DNA from: Chloroflexota bacterium
Lineage (GTDB): Bacteria > Chloroflexota > Dehalococcoidia > UBA1151 > TMED-70
Assembly: GCA_002721875.1 (NCBI GenBank)
Contig: PBLU01000017.1
Location: forward strand, 10,297 to 17,758
Direction of reading: 5' to 3'
DNA: 7,462 bases
Shown here: piece by piece, positions 1-7,121 of the stretch
Position numbering within the stretch: position 1 is the stretch's first letter
Layout: each line of letters starts with the position of its first letter
Translations under genes and position numbers: made by a program
The notes under the pieces: model-generated
The model's input: only the letters and a program-made list of their open reading frames with translations
Told to the model about the DNA's origin: nothing
Database searches by the model: none

Positions 1-3000
1 AAATATTCAGATCCTCTTGATCTAACATCAACTCTAATAAGTTTACCACCAACCACAACAGGGTATAATGATGCACCTTTACCATTTTTAATACTTACAC
101 CAGGTGATTTTTCAAAATTTAAGGTTGTGCTACCATAACCAGTTCCAGTTTCATAAAGATAAGCATCAATAATATTACCTCTAACATAAGGTGTTGCTGT
201 GATAACCCCTGTACCCGCTGCACCGAACGAAACGTTAATATTTAACTTTATATCTGGATACTTAAATTGATGGAATCCAGACCCTTCAGAGTCCAATTTA
301 ATGTAAAGTCTACTATCAAAATTATCTCTAATAGTTCCACCAATACCTGCATCAGCAACCCTAAACTGATCTTTACTCTTTTCAAAGATATAATATTGAT
401 TAGTGGTAACTAATCCAGATATGACAGTTCCTGTATTTTGATACTCAACTAAATCTCCCTCTTTAAATCCATGATTTTGAAAGTTAACAAGATGATCTAT
501 AGTGGAAATACCAACTGGTTTAACATTTAATTCTCTATTTTGATAATTAGAACCACCTTCAATAACTCTAACCGATTTTAAAGTCTTTTTACCATTAAAT
601 GTTCTAAATCTATGAATACCAGAATTAGAAGTAGTGGTAAATCCAATTGTATTAATTCCTGCTCTAAAATCATTTTCAGAAAAATATAATCTAATTGTTT
701 GTGCATTTACAAATTCTGCGATATATCTTGTATTTTCTACTAAAAACCTATTCTGATCTGCATTAGAAGCAGCAAAAGTTCCAATACCTAATGCAGGATT
801 ACCATTTGTTCTGTATACAACTTCTTCTCCATCAGCAAAGTTATGATCACCTAAAAATGTGATAGTTTCTGCAGATTCTCCTATACCACCACCAAATGTT
901 AATAATCTAGCATCAAAACTAGCACTTAGGAATGATTGTTCAACAACTGGTTCTAAAGCAACACCATTACCAGGTCCTCCACCAGTTATACTAAGAGAAA
1001 TAACTTTATCTAATTCTTTTGTTTGAGGATCTACTAAAATTTTCTCAACAGATCCACTAAGAACAGGTCTTACAAGTGCTGTTGTTCCTGATCCAGTATT
1101 AGCAACTTCAATAACTGGTGGATTTATTACATCATATCCAGTTCCTGAGTTTACTACGTTTACAGATGTTAATGGACCTGAATAAATTTTATCTTGAGAT
1201 TTGTAGTTTTTAATTTCAACACCATTTATCATCATACCAACAGTTTCTGTGGTAGTGTCTAATCCATCATTTTCTCTAGGTATTAATGGAAACTTTCTAA
1301 GAAGTTTTTGTGGTTCAATTTGTTTTTGATAAACAGATCTTAAGGTAAAAGTATGTTTACCACCAACTCCTACAATTAGAGGTTCAAATTCAAGATTTAA
1401 ATCTCCTTGAATAAAGGAATTAGATGCATACAGTTTAATTTGTTGTTTATTAGGTAATACTCTAACATAATATGATTTACCTGTATCTAATCCTGTGATC
1501 GCTGTGCTCTCTGGTTCATAAACAACTTCATCTCCAGTTAAAAAAGGAACTTCCGTAGGGAAGTTAATAATAGAATATGCTAATTCTCCTACATCTGTTT
1601 GTAAAGCATTACTTTCAGTGTTTCCTGCACCAATAAAGGTTATAGCAGTTCCAACCACTATAGATGGTGTTGAAGGTACAGTATCTTGTCTAAATGTGTA
1701 AGATGGAAGAGAGTTAGATGCAACATACATGAACTCTTCACCATAAAATCCAAAATCAAGATCTTCGCTATAAACGTTCTGTACGTCCGCAAATAAGTCT
1801 GAATATTGTAGAGGTACAAATTTACTTGTAGTCTTCTTTGGCACCCTTCTAATCGAATGTGGAATGCTTGTATCAGTACTAAATCCAGTATAATCTAATG
1901 TTACTTGTTTATCATTAAAATCAATAGCAGTAACTTTAGCATTTGTTAATTTTACTTCTTTAGTGCTATCGTTTATAATATCAACACGATCATCTATTTT
2001 TAAACTTGCCTTATCAATTGAAGATTTTAAAGTAAACTGTTTTGCACCTGTATCAATACCAGAACATTCATAACTAGAACTTGTATTATAAATCCATGAA
2101 TTAGCAAATCTTTGTTTATCTGTACTCTCTAAGGATGATGGATTAGTAATAACATCCCCTAATTCTTTAATTGTTATTTTTTCATTGACTAATGCAAGTC
2201 CTGCATCTTTTGCAAGGTTTATATCTGATATTATTGATGCTACTCTTAAATTAACTGGTTTTGTAAAATCTCCATTTTCATAACCAAAAATAATTTTATC
2301 AGATCTAATATCATCAGTTGTTGAAATATTACTATCAATACCAGAGCAGTTTAAAAATTGATTTAATGTTTTGTCAGTATATGTTATAGTGTTAATACCA
2401 CTATTAATAGTTCCAGTTGCAGGAAATCCTACAGTGGAATCAACAGTAATTACTGAAGAACCAGCCGAAACATTAGTTAAAGATCTTGTGTTTGGAGTTA
2501 CTTCAAAATCTCCCTCTATAATATCTTTATTGCTATATCCAATGAAAAGTGCTAACTTATAATATGTTTTATTGTTTCTAGTTAATATTTCAATTTCAGA
2601 TACTGCTGCCTTTGTTCTTGGATTAGATTTGCTATAAATTGTTTGTCCTACTAACTTATTAACATCTCCTGATAATTTTTCTACTAAAACTATTTCCCTT
2701 CTAATATATTCTGCATCTGAAGGTTTTAATAAAAATTGTTCTAGGTCAATGACAGAAGGAGAAACACCAAATAGAACTTTGTAGAGTATTCTAAATGATT
2801 CTTCTGTACCTTTTGCTTGATAAAAGGATCTTGCTTCTTTGATAAAATTACCCGCATCTAATTCAGGTACAAAACCAACATCCTCTAAACCAGGTGTATA
2901 GGAATATTTTATTTTCTTATAAAATTCTTTTAAAAATAAAGAACTTAAATTTTGTACTGGAGATTCGTTATTATGATTTGCACTAATCGATGTATCAAAT

Positions 3001-3422
3001 ACTAATTCTTCTGAATCGCTAATACTATGATAAGAGGTTATTCCACTAAAACCACGTACACATCCCGTAAAAGTATTTGTAGTTAAACCAGTATATGTAA
3101 TTATTTCATCATCTATCTTAAGAAGTCCATATTCATTAGGAAATCCTCTTGTACTTTTAACACTTATAATACTATCTGTTGAATTTGCAGCTGCACTAAG
3201 AGAGGTAACACCTACAATAACTTGTGGTGTTAACTGGTCAAGACTTAAATATTGATCAAGATTATCGACAAGATCAACAGGACCTCCCTGATACTCCTGT
3301 GAACGGTAGTATTGTTGAAAGAAGTCTACTGTCTTAGGACTTTGATCTAAAATATATTCGGGTAATTGTCCCTCTATCAGTTGGTGAACCTTTACTCTCG
3401 ATTCGATACCAGTTTGTATCAT
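1..3422 (-). CDS. Giant repeat-rich baseplate wedge/virion structural protein, gp7 position (3' end beyond window)
   Basis: An ATG at 3422 opens a frame with no stop for 1140 codons to the window edge, so the C-terminus is missing. The start lies 3 nt after the gp6 stop and has a good ribosome binding site (AGAGG, 7 nt upstream). I recognise the N-terminus as the large structural protein that follows gp6 in cyanomyoviruses. T4 gp7, the partner of gp6 in the wedge core, holds the same place and is 1032 aa; homology to gp7 is inferred from position only. Visible parts: an N-terminal segment with FFQQYYRSQEYQGGPVD (residues 34-50); a small beta-like module at 84-130 and a related one at 323-363; a helical stretch with SFYQAKGTEESFRILYKVLF (199-218), of a type seen in other myovirus tail proteins; then from about 620 three related beta-rich repeats (626-692, 860-939, 984-1053) mixed with G-x-x-Y strand motifs. 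There is no signal peptide or membrane segment. It probably acts in the baseplate wedge; the repeats could reach outward. Confidence 0.85.
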   Translation of the reverse strand, partial: MIQTGIESRVKVHQLIEGQLPEYILDQSPKTVDFFQQYYRSQEYQGGPVDLVDNLDQYLSLDQLTPQVIVGVTSLSAAANSTDSIISVKSTRGFPNEYGLLKIDDEIITYTGLTTNTFTGCVRGFSGITSYHSISDSEELVFDTSISANHNNESPVQNLSSLFLKEFYKKIKYSYTPGLEDVGFVPELDAGNFIKEARSFYQAKGTEESFRILYKVLFGVSPSVIDLEQFLLKPSDAEYIRREIVLVEKLSGDVNKLVGQTIYSKSNPRTKAAVSEIEILTRNNKTYYKLALFIGYSNKDIIEGDFEVTPNTRSLTNVSAGSSVITVDSTVGFPATGTINSGINTITYTDKTLNQFLNCSGIDSNISTTDDIRSDKIIFGYENGDFTKPVNLRVASIISDINLAKDAGLALVNEKITIKELGDVITNPSSLESTDKQRFANSWIYNTSSSYECSGIDTGAKQFTLKSSIDKASLKIDDRVDIINDSTKEVKLTNAKVTAIDFNDKQVTLDYTGFSTDTSIPHSIRRVPKKTTSKFVPLQYSDLFADVQNVYSEDLDFGFYGEEFMYVASNSLPSYTFRQDTVPSTPSIVVGTAITFIGAGNTESNALQTDVGELAYSIINFPTEVPFLTGDEVVYEPESTAITGLDTGKSYYVRVLPNKQQIKLYASNSFIQGDLNLEFEPLIVGVGGKHTFTLRSVYQKQIEPQKLLRKFPLIPRENDGLDTTTETVGMMINGVEIKNYKSQDKIYSGPLTSVNVVNSGTGYDVINPPVIEVANTGSGTTALVRPVLSGSVEKILVDPQTKELDKVISLSITGGGPGNGVALEPVVEQSFLSASFDARLLTFGGGIGESAETITFLGDHNFADGEEVVYRTNGNPALGIGTFAASNADQNRFLVENTRYIAEFVNAQTIRLYFSENDFRAGINTIGFTTTSNSGIHRFRTFNGKKTLKSVRVIEGGSNYQNRELNVKPVGISTIDHLVNFQNHGFKEGDLVEYQNTGTVISGLVTTNQYYIFEKSKDQFRVADAGIGGTIRDNFDSRLYIKLDSEGSGFHQFKYPDIKLNINVSFGAAGTGVITATPYVRGNIIDAYLYETGTGYGSTTLNFEKSPGVSIKNGKGASLYPVVVGGKLIRVDVRSRGSEY
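264..1547 (-). repeat. Three protein-level beta-rich repeats in the giant structural protein
   Basis: Three segments of the giant protein share a pattern: residues 626-692 (nt 1547-1347), 860-939 (nt 845-606) and 984-1053 (nt 473-264). Shared steps are F-x-x-G-D/E-x-V-x-Y near the start (PFLTGDEVVYE, NFADGEEVVYR, GFKEGDLVEYQ), a G-I/L turn, a Y-Y/I strand, a Q-I/F-K/R strand with LY in the first two, and a closing G-x-H-x-F (GKHTF, GIHRF, GFHQF). The repeats are diverged at the DNA level, so they are old duplications rather than recent slippage. Confidence 0.6.
2334..3173 (-). repeat. Paired small beta modules in the N-terminal half of the giant structural protein
   Basis: Residues 84-130 (nt 3173-3033) and 323-363 (nt 2456-2334) align by eye. 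Both have S-x-I-x-V, then ST-x-GFP, then a short turn and I-x-TYT (IITYTG, TITYTD), then N-x-F and a Cys-containing turn (FTGCVRGFSGI and FLNCSGID). The pentapeptide CSGID recurs at 453-457, possibly the end of a third, more degraded copy. I recall similar YTG-x-FxxCxRG modules in other cyanophage virion proteins. Confidence 0.5.
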
Positions 3423-3425
3423 ATT

Positions 3426-5324
3426 TTATCCTCTTGTTAGCTCTCCATTGCTATAACTAGATGTTACCTTGAATCCCACTCCTGAAATCTTCTCACCTGA
3501 AGATATAGTGTCTTTAATCATATTTATCGTACTTTTTGAAACATCAAACTCAAGATATAGGTCTTTTAATCCAACTACATCATTAGATTCTGGGAATGCC
3601 TGAACTTCAATTATGTCGTCTGCTAAAACAGTATCAGTTATCAAAACTGTAGTTAAAATAACTTCACCTTTAATATAATCTACAAGACCTGCAGATTTTA
3701 TAACAACTCTATTTTCTCCAGTTTCCTGAATTGGTTTAACTATTGAAAGAACACCTGTTCTTCCATCTGAATTAGGAATATCTGTCAAATAAACTATATC
3801 TGGTTCATTGATAATTTTAAATCCAGTACTTTTTATATTTAATCCACCTGCATTAACATGAAATCTGTTTCCAAAGCATAATTCATACTGTGCTTCTTGA
3901 TTTACAAGAGCTCTCATGTTTCTTCTGATCCTAACTCTTGTAATATTAGAAGTTATAGCACGATCTACATCATCAATTACGTTTAGAACCTTACTATACT
4001 TAAATCTTCCACCAAATTTACTTAAATCAACAGAATTTGAGTAAGATTGAAGTGAATTTGAAACATTAGTTTTTAAATTATCAACGTTTGTAATCTGAGA
4101 TGAGTTGAAATAGACTGAAGAATCAACTTCAACATAAAGAATCTTAATATCAACAAGTTTTTGGTTAATTCCTGTTAATGCATAACTCTTCAATTTACTT
4201 AAAATAAAGTCTTTATCAAAATCTGATACAAAATCACCATTTTTTGGTTTGATACTGATTCTAACAGTACCAAATTCAGGTGGATCTAACTCTTCACCAC
4301 CAACAACTGATATAGATTCAGTGTTTGGGTATATATTTTGTATAATTGCTTCATAATCTCTTGCTGTAACTGCTCTAAATTGTGCAGCATACAGTCTTGG
4401 AGCAAAATATTTGACTGATTCTATAGGTTCTATATCTGTTCCACTTGTACTTTTGGTAACTGTGGTTAAATCTACTGATTGAACAGTAACAGGATTATTC
4501 AAACTGTTTATAAATGTACCTGCAAATGAGAAATTTTCAGCTCCATTACCTAACTCTCCATCTGTAACAATGTAAGATACTGTAATTTCTGTTCCATTCT
4601 CTAATTTTTTACCAAAAATACCATCTCCAAAGAGTAATTCATACTTTTCATCCTGTACTTCTTGTATTAAGTATATCTCTGAGTCTGAATCAACACCAAT
4701 AATGTTATCAACTAATGAATATTCTCTTCCAGTACCAGATTCTCCATCAAATTTTACCTTAACAACTATAGTTTGTATGTCTATAAATGGGTTATCAAGT
4801 AAAAAACGTTGATCTAAACTACCATCAACCGTAAATTTCTTCTTTAAAAGTGCTCCTTGATAGATTAGAACAGGATCTTCGAGTGTACCAAAACTTGCTT
4901 TACCATCTACTACTGCTGTAGTAATGGATTCTGGTATAGAAAATATGTAAGAACTATCATCTGTAGCACCTACACATACAGGTCCTCTTGCTTCAAGTGT
5001 AAGTGTTGCTAAACTTGCTGAACATTCTACGTCTAATCTTATACTTGCCCTTGAACAAGTCCTAGAACGAGGTACATATCCTATTCCTCTTGCTAAAGAT
5101 ACGACATTTTCCCTTAAAGTTGCAGAATCTAAGAAAGATTCATTAACAACCATGTTTGCATTGAAGGAGTTAATGTAAGTATTATATGCTAAAGTGTTTA
5201 AAAGAACCGAAAAATTGGATCCTTCAAAATCAAAATCAGTAAAAGTAGAATTTGCTCTCAAATAATCTTTTAACTGTGTTTTGATTTGATCAAAATCTAA
5301 GTTTGTAAATTTAGTAAAAGGCAT
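3426..5324 (-). CDS. gp6: Baseplate wedge protein gp6 (T4-like)
   Basis: This 632-residue protein is close to T4 gp6 (660 aa). In T4, gp6 dimers join gp7 to form the wedge core bundle and link six wedges into the inner baseplate ring. Residues 31-95 carry the strongly conserved cyanophage gp6 block, including DFDFEGSNFSVL, NANMVVNESFLDSATLREN and GYVPRSR. Residues 232-261 show the baseplate J-like pattern FGDGxxG..L.NGT.I.VSYIVTDGELGNG. Residues 308-360 carry APRLYAAQFRAVTARDYEAI, then YPN, VGGEE and PPEFGTVRISIKP, the hallmark of the Baseplate_J/gp6 core. The C-terminal 270 residues are beta-rich and less recognisable. Its ATG is 1 nt after the gp25 stop (TAA T ATG) with only a weak AAGA-type ribosome binding site, so translation is probably coupled to gp25. 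No frameshift or truncation is seen. Confidence 0.95.
   Translation of the reverse strand: MPFTKFTNLDFDQIKTQLKDYLRANSTFTDFDFEGSNFSVLLNTLAYNTYINSFNANMVVNESFLDSATLRENVVSLARGIGYVPRSRTCSRASIRLDVECSASLATLTLEARGPVCVGATDDSSYIFSIPESITTAVVDGKASFGTLEDPVLIYQGALLKKKFTVDGSLDQRFLLDNPFIDIQTIVVKVKFDGESGTGREYSLVDNIIGVDSDSEIYLIQEVQDEKYELLFGDGIFGKKLENGTEITVSYIVTDGELGNGAENFSFAGTFINSLNNPVTVQSVDLTTVTKSTSGTDIEPIESVKYFAPRLYAAQFRAVTARDYEAIIQNIYPNTESISVVGGEELDPPEFGTVRISIKPKNGDFVSDFDKDFILSKLKSYALTGINQKLVDIKILYVEVDSSVYFNSSQITNVDNLKTNVSNSLQSYSNSVDLSKFGGRFKYSKVLNVIDDVDRAITSNITRVRIRRNMRALVNQEAQYELCFGNRFHVNAGGLNIKSTGFKIINEPDIVYLTDIPNSDGRTGVLSIVKPIQETGENRVVIKSAGLVDYIKGEVILTTVLITDTVLADDIIEVQAFPESNDVVGLKDLYLEFDVSKSTINMIKDTISSGEKISGVGFKVTSSYSNGELTRG
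3430..3434 (-). promoter_or_regulatory. Ribosome binding site of the giant structural gene
   Basis: AGAGG on the minus strand, 7 nt before the ATG at 3422 and inside the last codons of gp6. It fixes the start of the open-ended gene and is the best ribosome binding site in the baseplate group. Confidence 0.7.
3521..3528 (-). promoter_or_regulatory. GATAAATA, candidate T4-type late promoter inside gp6
   Basis: The minus strand reads GATAAATA here, an exact match to NATAAATA, the late-promoter -10 element described for cyanomyoviruses. It lies within the last 35 codons of gp6 and about 100 nt upstream of the giant structural gene, a position that could give that gene its own late transcript. 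I found no other exact match when scanning by eye. A chance match in AT-rich coding DNA (codons for Thr-Ile-Asn) is a real alternative. Confidence 0.3.
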
Positions 5325-5325
5325 A

Positions 5326-5727
5326 TTATCTTGTTGCTTCTAATAGGAACGTATAATCTTGTGTTGGTGCAGATTCTCCGACTAAACTAAAGTTTACATT
5401 TACCTCAAATTGATTTGCATCTGGATCTGCATCCACTCTTACTCTCAAGTCGGAGACTCTTGGTTCAAAATTAAGTATTGCTTCGGTAATTTCACGTTCA
5501 ATTACTGATGCTGTGGCAAAATCAACAAAATCAAATAAAGATCTACGAACATTTGATCCGAAGAGACTATCGAAAAATCTTTCTCCACGAATAGTTTGTA
5601 CGATATTACTTACAGATTTACGTATACACGCAGTATTCCTCAACATAGGTATATCTTTTGTAACAGGATGTGGTTCAAAAGACAGACTTATATCTCTAAA
5701 TTCTCGTGATCTTAATTGGGATGCCAT
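5326..5727 (-). CDS. gp25: Baseplate wedge protein gp25 (GPW/gp25 family)
   Basis: At 133 residues it matches T4 gp25 (132 aa). The family (also TssE of type VI secretion) forms the innermost wedge layer and templates the first ring of sheath subunits. Family features seen: GERFFDSLFGSNVRRSLFD at residues 48-66, a helix with IEREITEAI at 76-84, and the core EPR triad at 88-90 (FEPRV), which anchors this fold. The C-terminal half is a beta sandwich with alternating hydrophobics (FEVNVNFSLVG, 107-117; YTFLLEA, 125-131). The ATG at 5727 follows a GAAGAAG ribosome binding site 10 nt away, within a 36-nt leader. gp6 begins 1 nt downstream, so the pair form one translation unit. The opposite-strand reading frame across this gene is a shadow. 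Confidence 0.95.
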   Translation of the reverse strand: MASQLRSREFRDISLSFEPHPVTKDIPMLRNTACIRKSVSNIVQTIRGERFFDSLFGSNVRRSLFDFVDFATASVIEREITEAILNFEPRVSDLRVRVDADPDANQFEVNVNFSLVGESAPTQDYTFLLEATR

Positions 5728-5763
5728 TTATACAATACTTCTTCATTGTATTTAGCATGTTTT
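5728..5763 (-). promoter_or_regulatory. Leader of gp25 with CTAAATA element and small hairpin
   Basis: This 36-nt gap is the only intergenic stretch longer than 6 nt. On the minus strand it holds CTAAATA (5755-5749), which differs by one base from the cyanophage form NATAAATA of the T4 late promoter. It is followed by a perfect 7-bp inverted repeat (ATACAAT, 5751-5745, and ATTGTAT, 5736-5730) whose 8-nt loop contains the gp25 ribosome binding site GAAGAAG. The stem has one G-C pair and is weak. If the element is a promoter, the transcript would start near or within the first arm and the hairpin could form only in read-through RNA. Promoter status is tentative. Confidence 0.35.
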
Positions 5764-6279
5764 TTACAATAAGTTACAAGGGTAATGAATATTTGGTTGT
5801 TCCCACCAAAAATGGAGGTCAAATTGGTCGCTATCGTAGTGTAAAGACACTAAATTGCACTTAAAACGACTATGTTGACTCTCACAAAGTGCTACAGCAT
5901 AGATTTCAGCACCCGATGCCCTTGTCATTACGTTACATAAATCCATTAAATTATCTCCCCACACTACACCCGACTGAACTAATACAAATTTATCCCATCT
6001 TCTCTGCCATTTCATAAAATTCTGCGTAAATTCAGTTAAATACTCTCTTTTGTCCTCATCTGGGTATGGAACATTAACTGATTCTATATTAAATATCTCT
6101 TTTTCCATAGAAAGACTATGAGAGAGAATTTGTGTTGCAATTCCTGAGTAATCAGGAGCAACTGACAGGAAACAAGTGTCTTTTGGATGAATTGGCAACT
6201 CTGCCATCTTCATTTTATACGATAATTCCTGTATTAATGCTCTCTCTTTGTCTTCTGATATGAAAAGTAGGTTTTTCAT
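5764..6279 (-). CDS. Conserved phage protein of unknown function, possible degenerate PRTase-like fold
   Basis: The 171-residue frame starts at an ATG that overlaps the stop of the upstream gene by 4 nt (ATGA), so the two are probably translationally coupled. I do not recognise a named family. The layout hints at an alpha/beta fold: strand LLFISE (4-9); strand TCFLSVAP then DYSGIATQILSHSLSM (35-58); strand IESVNVPYP (65-73); then KFVLVQSGVVWGDNLMDLC (97-115) and a strand EIYAVALCES (125-134). The last two elements resemble the PRPP loop and following strand of type I phosphoribosyltransferases, where the usual acidic pair and threonines would be VxVDDxxxTGxT. Here those positions read QS, G and D, so PRPP binding by the standard chemistry seems unlikely. 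The C-terminal tail is rich in Trp, His and Tyr (LHYDSDQFDLHFWWEQP, 146-162). It could be a binding-only relative or an unrelated Rossmann-like fold. Gene call is firm; function is not. Confidence 0.85.
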   Translation of the reverse strand: MKNLLFISEDKERALIQELSYKMKMAELPIHPKDTCFLSVAPDYSGIATQILSHSLSMEKEIFNIESVNVPYPDEDKREYLTEFTQNFMKWQRRWDKFVLVQSGVVWGDNLMDLCNVMTRASGAEIYAVALCESQHSRFKCNLVSLHYDSDQFDLHFWWEQPNIHYPCNLL

Positions 6280-6995
6280 CCTAATTCTGGGTGATCAACG
6301 TAATTTATACCATTAGAAGTGTCTAATTCGATGTCAATATTGCCTGTTTTTCTCTCTTTTGCTGTTTTCCAGAAATAATTTTCATCATTTCCGAGTCCAT
6401 CTCTATCATGACCATTCTCAACCTGATAATATACGGTAGAAACCTTAAAATCGGGTGTTTTTGGCACTTCTGGGGTTAAACTGTTATCATAAATCCTCAT
6501 TCTGTTGTTCGGATAGAGGCAAAATTGCCCATTATCGAGTTCAATCAGGTTATGAGACTTATGTTCAGCAGGTTGTTCGCTAGTTGAGTAGTCAATTGCG
6601 TCTACATCTTGATGATAATTGTCTAAAGTGCAAATATATGTGCCAGTTTGAGTTCCATAGTCTCTTGTAAGCACTTCATAGTGCATAGAACCCACAAATT
6701 GCTTCTGAACTGCCACTACACCATAGTCCATACAGTTCCAAAACTGTAAATTATGCAATTCCATGTCTGGAGTCGGTGTTTCTGGGTCTGAAACGAAGGC
6801 AGAAATGGGTAATTTATCGAACATCGCGGCATATTCGGGCAAATACGTCTCAAAATAAAAGGCACGACCAGGTATACTCTTAGCTGATACCCAAACTCCC
6901 TTAACAAATTCCCCATGACCACTTTTATGGTCGGTTAAGTACTCTTTTCTTACCCATACTTCATAAGAAGGTAAATTACAAATTAAAGCGGGCAT
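6276..6995 (-). CDS. Conserved marine myovirus protein of unknown function, aromatic-rich
   Basis: This is a 239-residue protein, and I have the impression that close relatives occur across cyanomyoviruses as an unnamed conserved protein; I cannot assign a function. The start is set by an ATG at 6995 with a GGGGAG ribosome binding site 10 nt upstream, which lies within the last codons of the preceding small gene. It is soluble in appearance: no signal peptide and no membrane segment. It is rich in Trp, Tyr and Phe, with blocks such as GRAFYFETYLPEYAAMFDKL (43-62), ELHNLQFWNCMDYGVVAV (79-96), TYICTLDNYHQD (119-130) and LYPNNRMRIYD (160-170). Alternating polar and aromatic strands suggest an all-beta protein, and scattered His and Asp could bind metal, though no classic motif is present. 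Its stop overlaps the next gene's ATG. The overlapping 68-residue frame at 6716-6922 is a shadow. Adjacency to baseplate genes allows a structural or assembly role, but this is inference. Confidence 0.9.
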   Translation of the reverse strand: MPALICNLPSYEVWVRKEYLTDHKSGHGEFVKGVWVSAKSIPGRAFYFETYLPEYAAMFDKLPISAFVSDPETPTPDMELHNLQFWNCMDYGVVAVQKQFVGSMHYEVLTRDYGTQTGTYICTLDNYHQDVDAIDYSTSEQPAEHKSHNLIELDNGQFCLYPNNRMRIYDNSLTPEVPKTPDFKVSTVYYQVENGHDRDGLGNDENYFWKTAKERKTGNIDIELDTSNGINYVDHPELG

Positions 6996-7001
6996 TTTAA
7001 G

Positions 7002-7121
7002 TTATCTCCCCTGTCCTCTGTATCTCTTACGAGCCGAGTTACGCGATGACGCGGCATATTTTGAGTGTTTACCTTTTCCCTGACGAGTTTTTTTCGGGCG
7101 GGATTCAATTTTGTTTGCCAT
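7002..7121 (-). CDS. Very basic 39-residue phage peptide
   Basis: The frame begins MANKIESRPKKTRQGKGKHS and ends RKRYRGQGR before TAA. Of 39 residues, 14 are Lys or Arg (7 each), with one Glu and no Asp, so it is highly positive and probably disordered. I have the impression that the same short sequence recurs in cyanomyoviruses, which argues for a real gene; a homology search would settle this. It overlaps the end of the 60-residue gene by 17 nt in another frame. Its own ribosome binding site is weak, so it may depend on re-initiation. The ribosome binding site of the next gene is built from its last codons. Binding to nucleic acid or to an acidic virion surface is plausible from charge only. 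It is short enough for gene finders to miss. Confidence 0.75.
   Translation of the reverse strand: MANKIESRPKKTRQGKGKHSKYAASSRNSARKRYRGQGR
7006..7011 (-). promoter_or_regulatory. Ribosome binding site of the 239-residue gene
   Basis: GGGGAG on the minus strand, 10 nt before the ATG at 6995. It lies in the last sense codons of the 39-residue gene, so ribosomes ending there would be placed directly at the next start. Confidence 0.6.

Noticed and set aside
2371..2562. 63-codon plus-strand frame opposite the giant structural gene
   Set aside because: It lies fully opposite a long coherent minus-strand gene, has no clear ribosome binding site, and its hydrophobic start is the complement of ordinary codons. 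It is a shadow.
3423..3425. Possible frameshift fusion of gp6 with the giant downstream gene
   Set aside because: gp6 ends cleanly with TAA, and the next gene has its own ATG and a good AGAGG ribosome binding site 7 nt away. No slippery sequence is needed to explain the join.
5513..5755. 80-codon plus-strand frame opposite gp25
   Set aside because: gp25 is certain from its EPR and GERFFDSLFGS motifs. The opposite frame has no family resemblance.
6716..6922. 68-codon minus-strand frame inside the 239-residue gene
   Set aside because: It is an out-of-frame reading of a well-supported gene, with no ribosome binding site or recognisable sequence.
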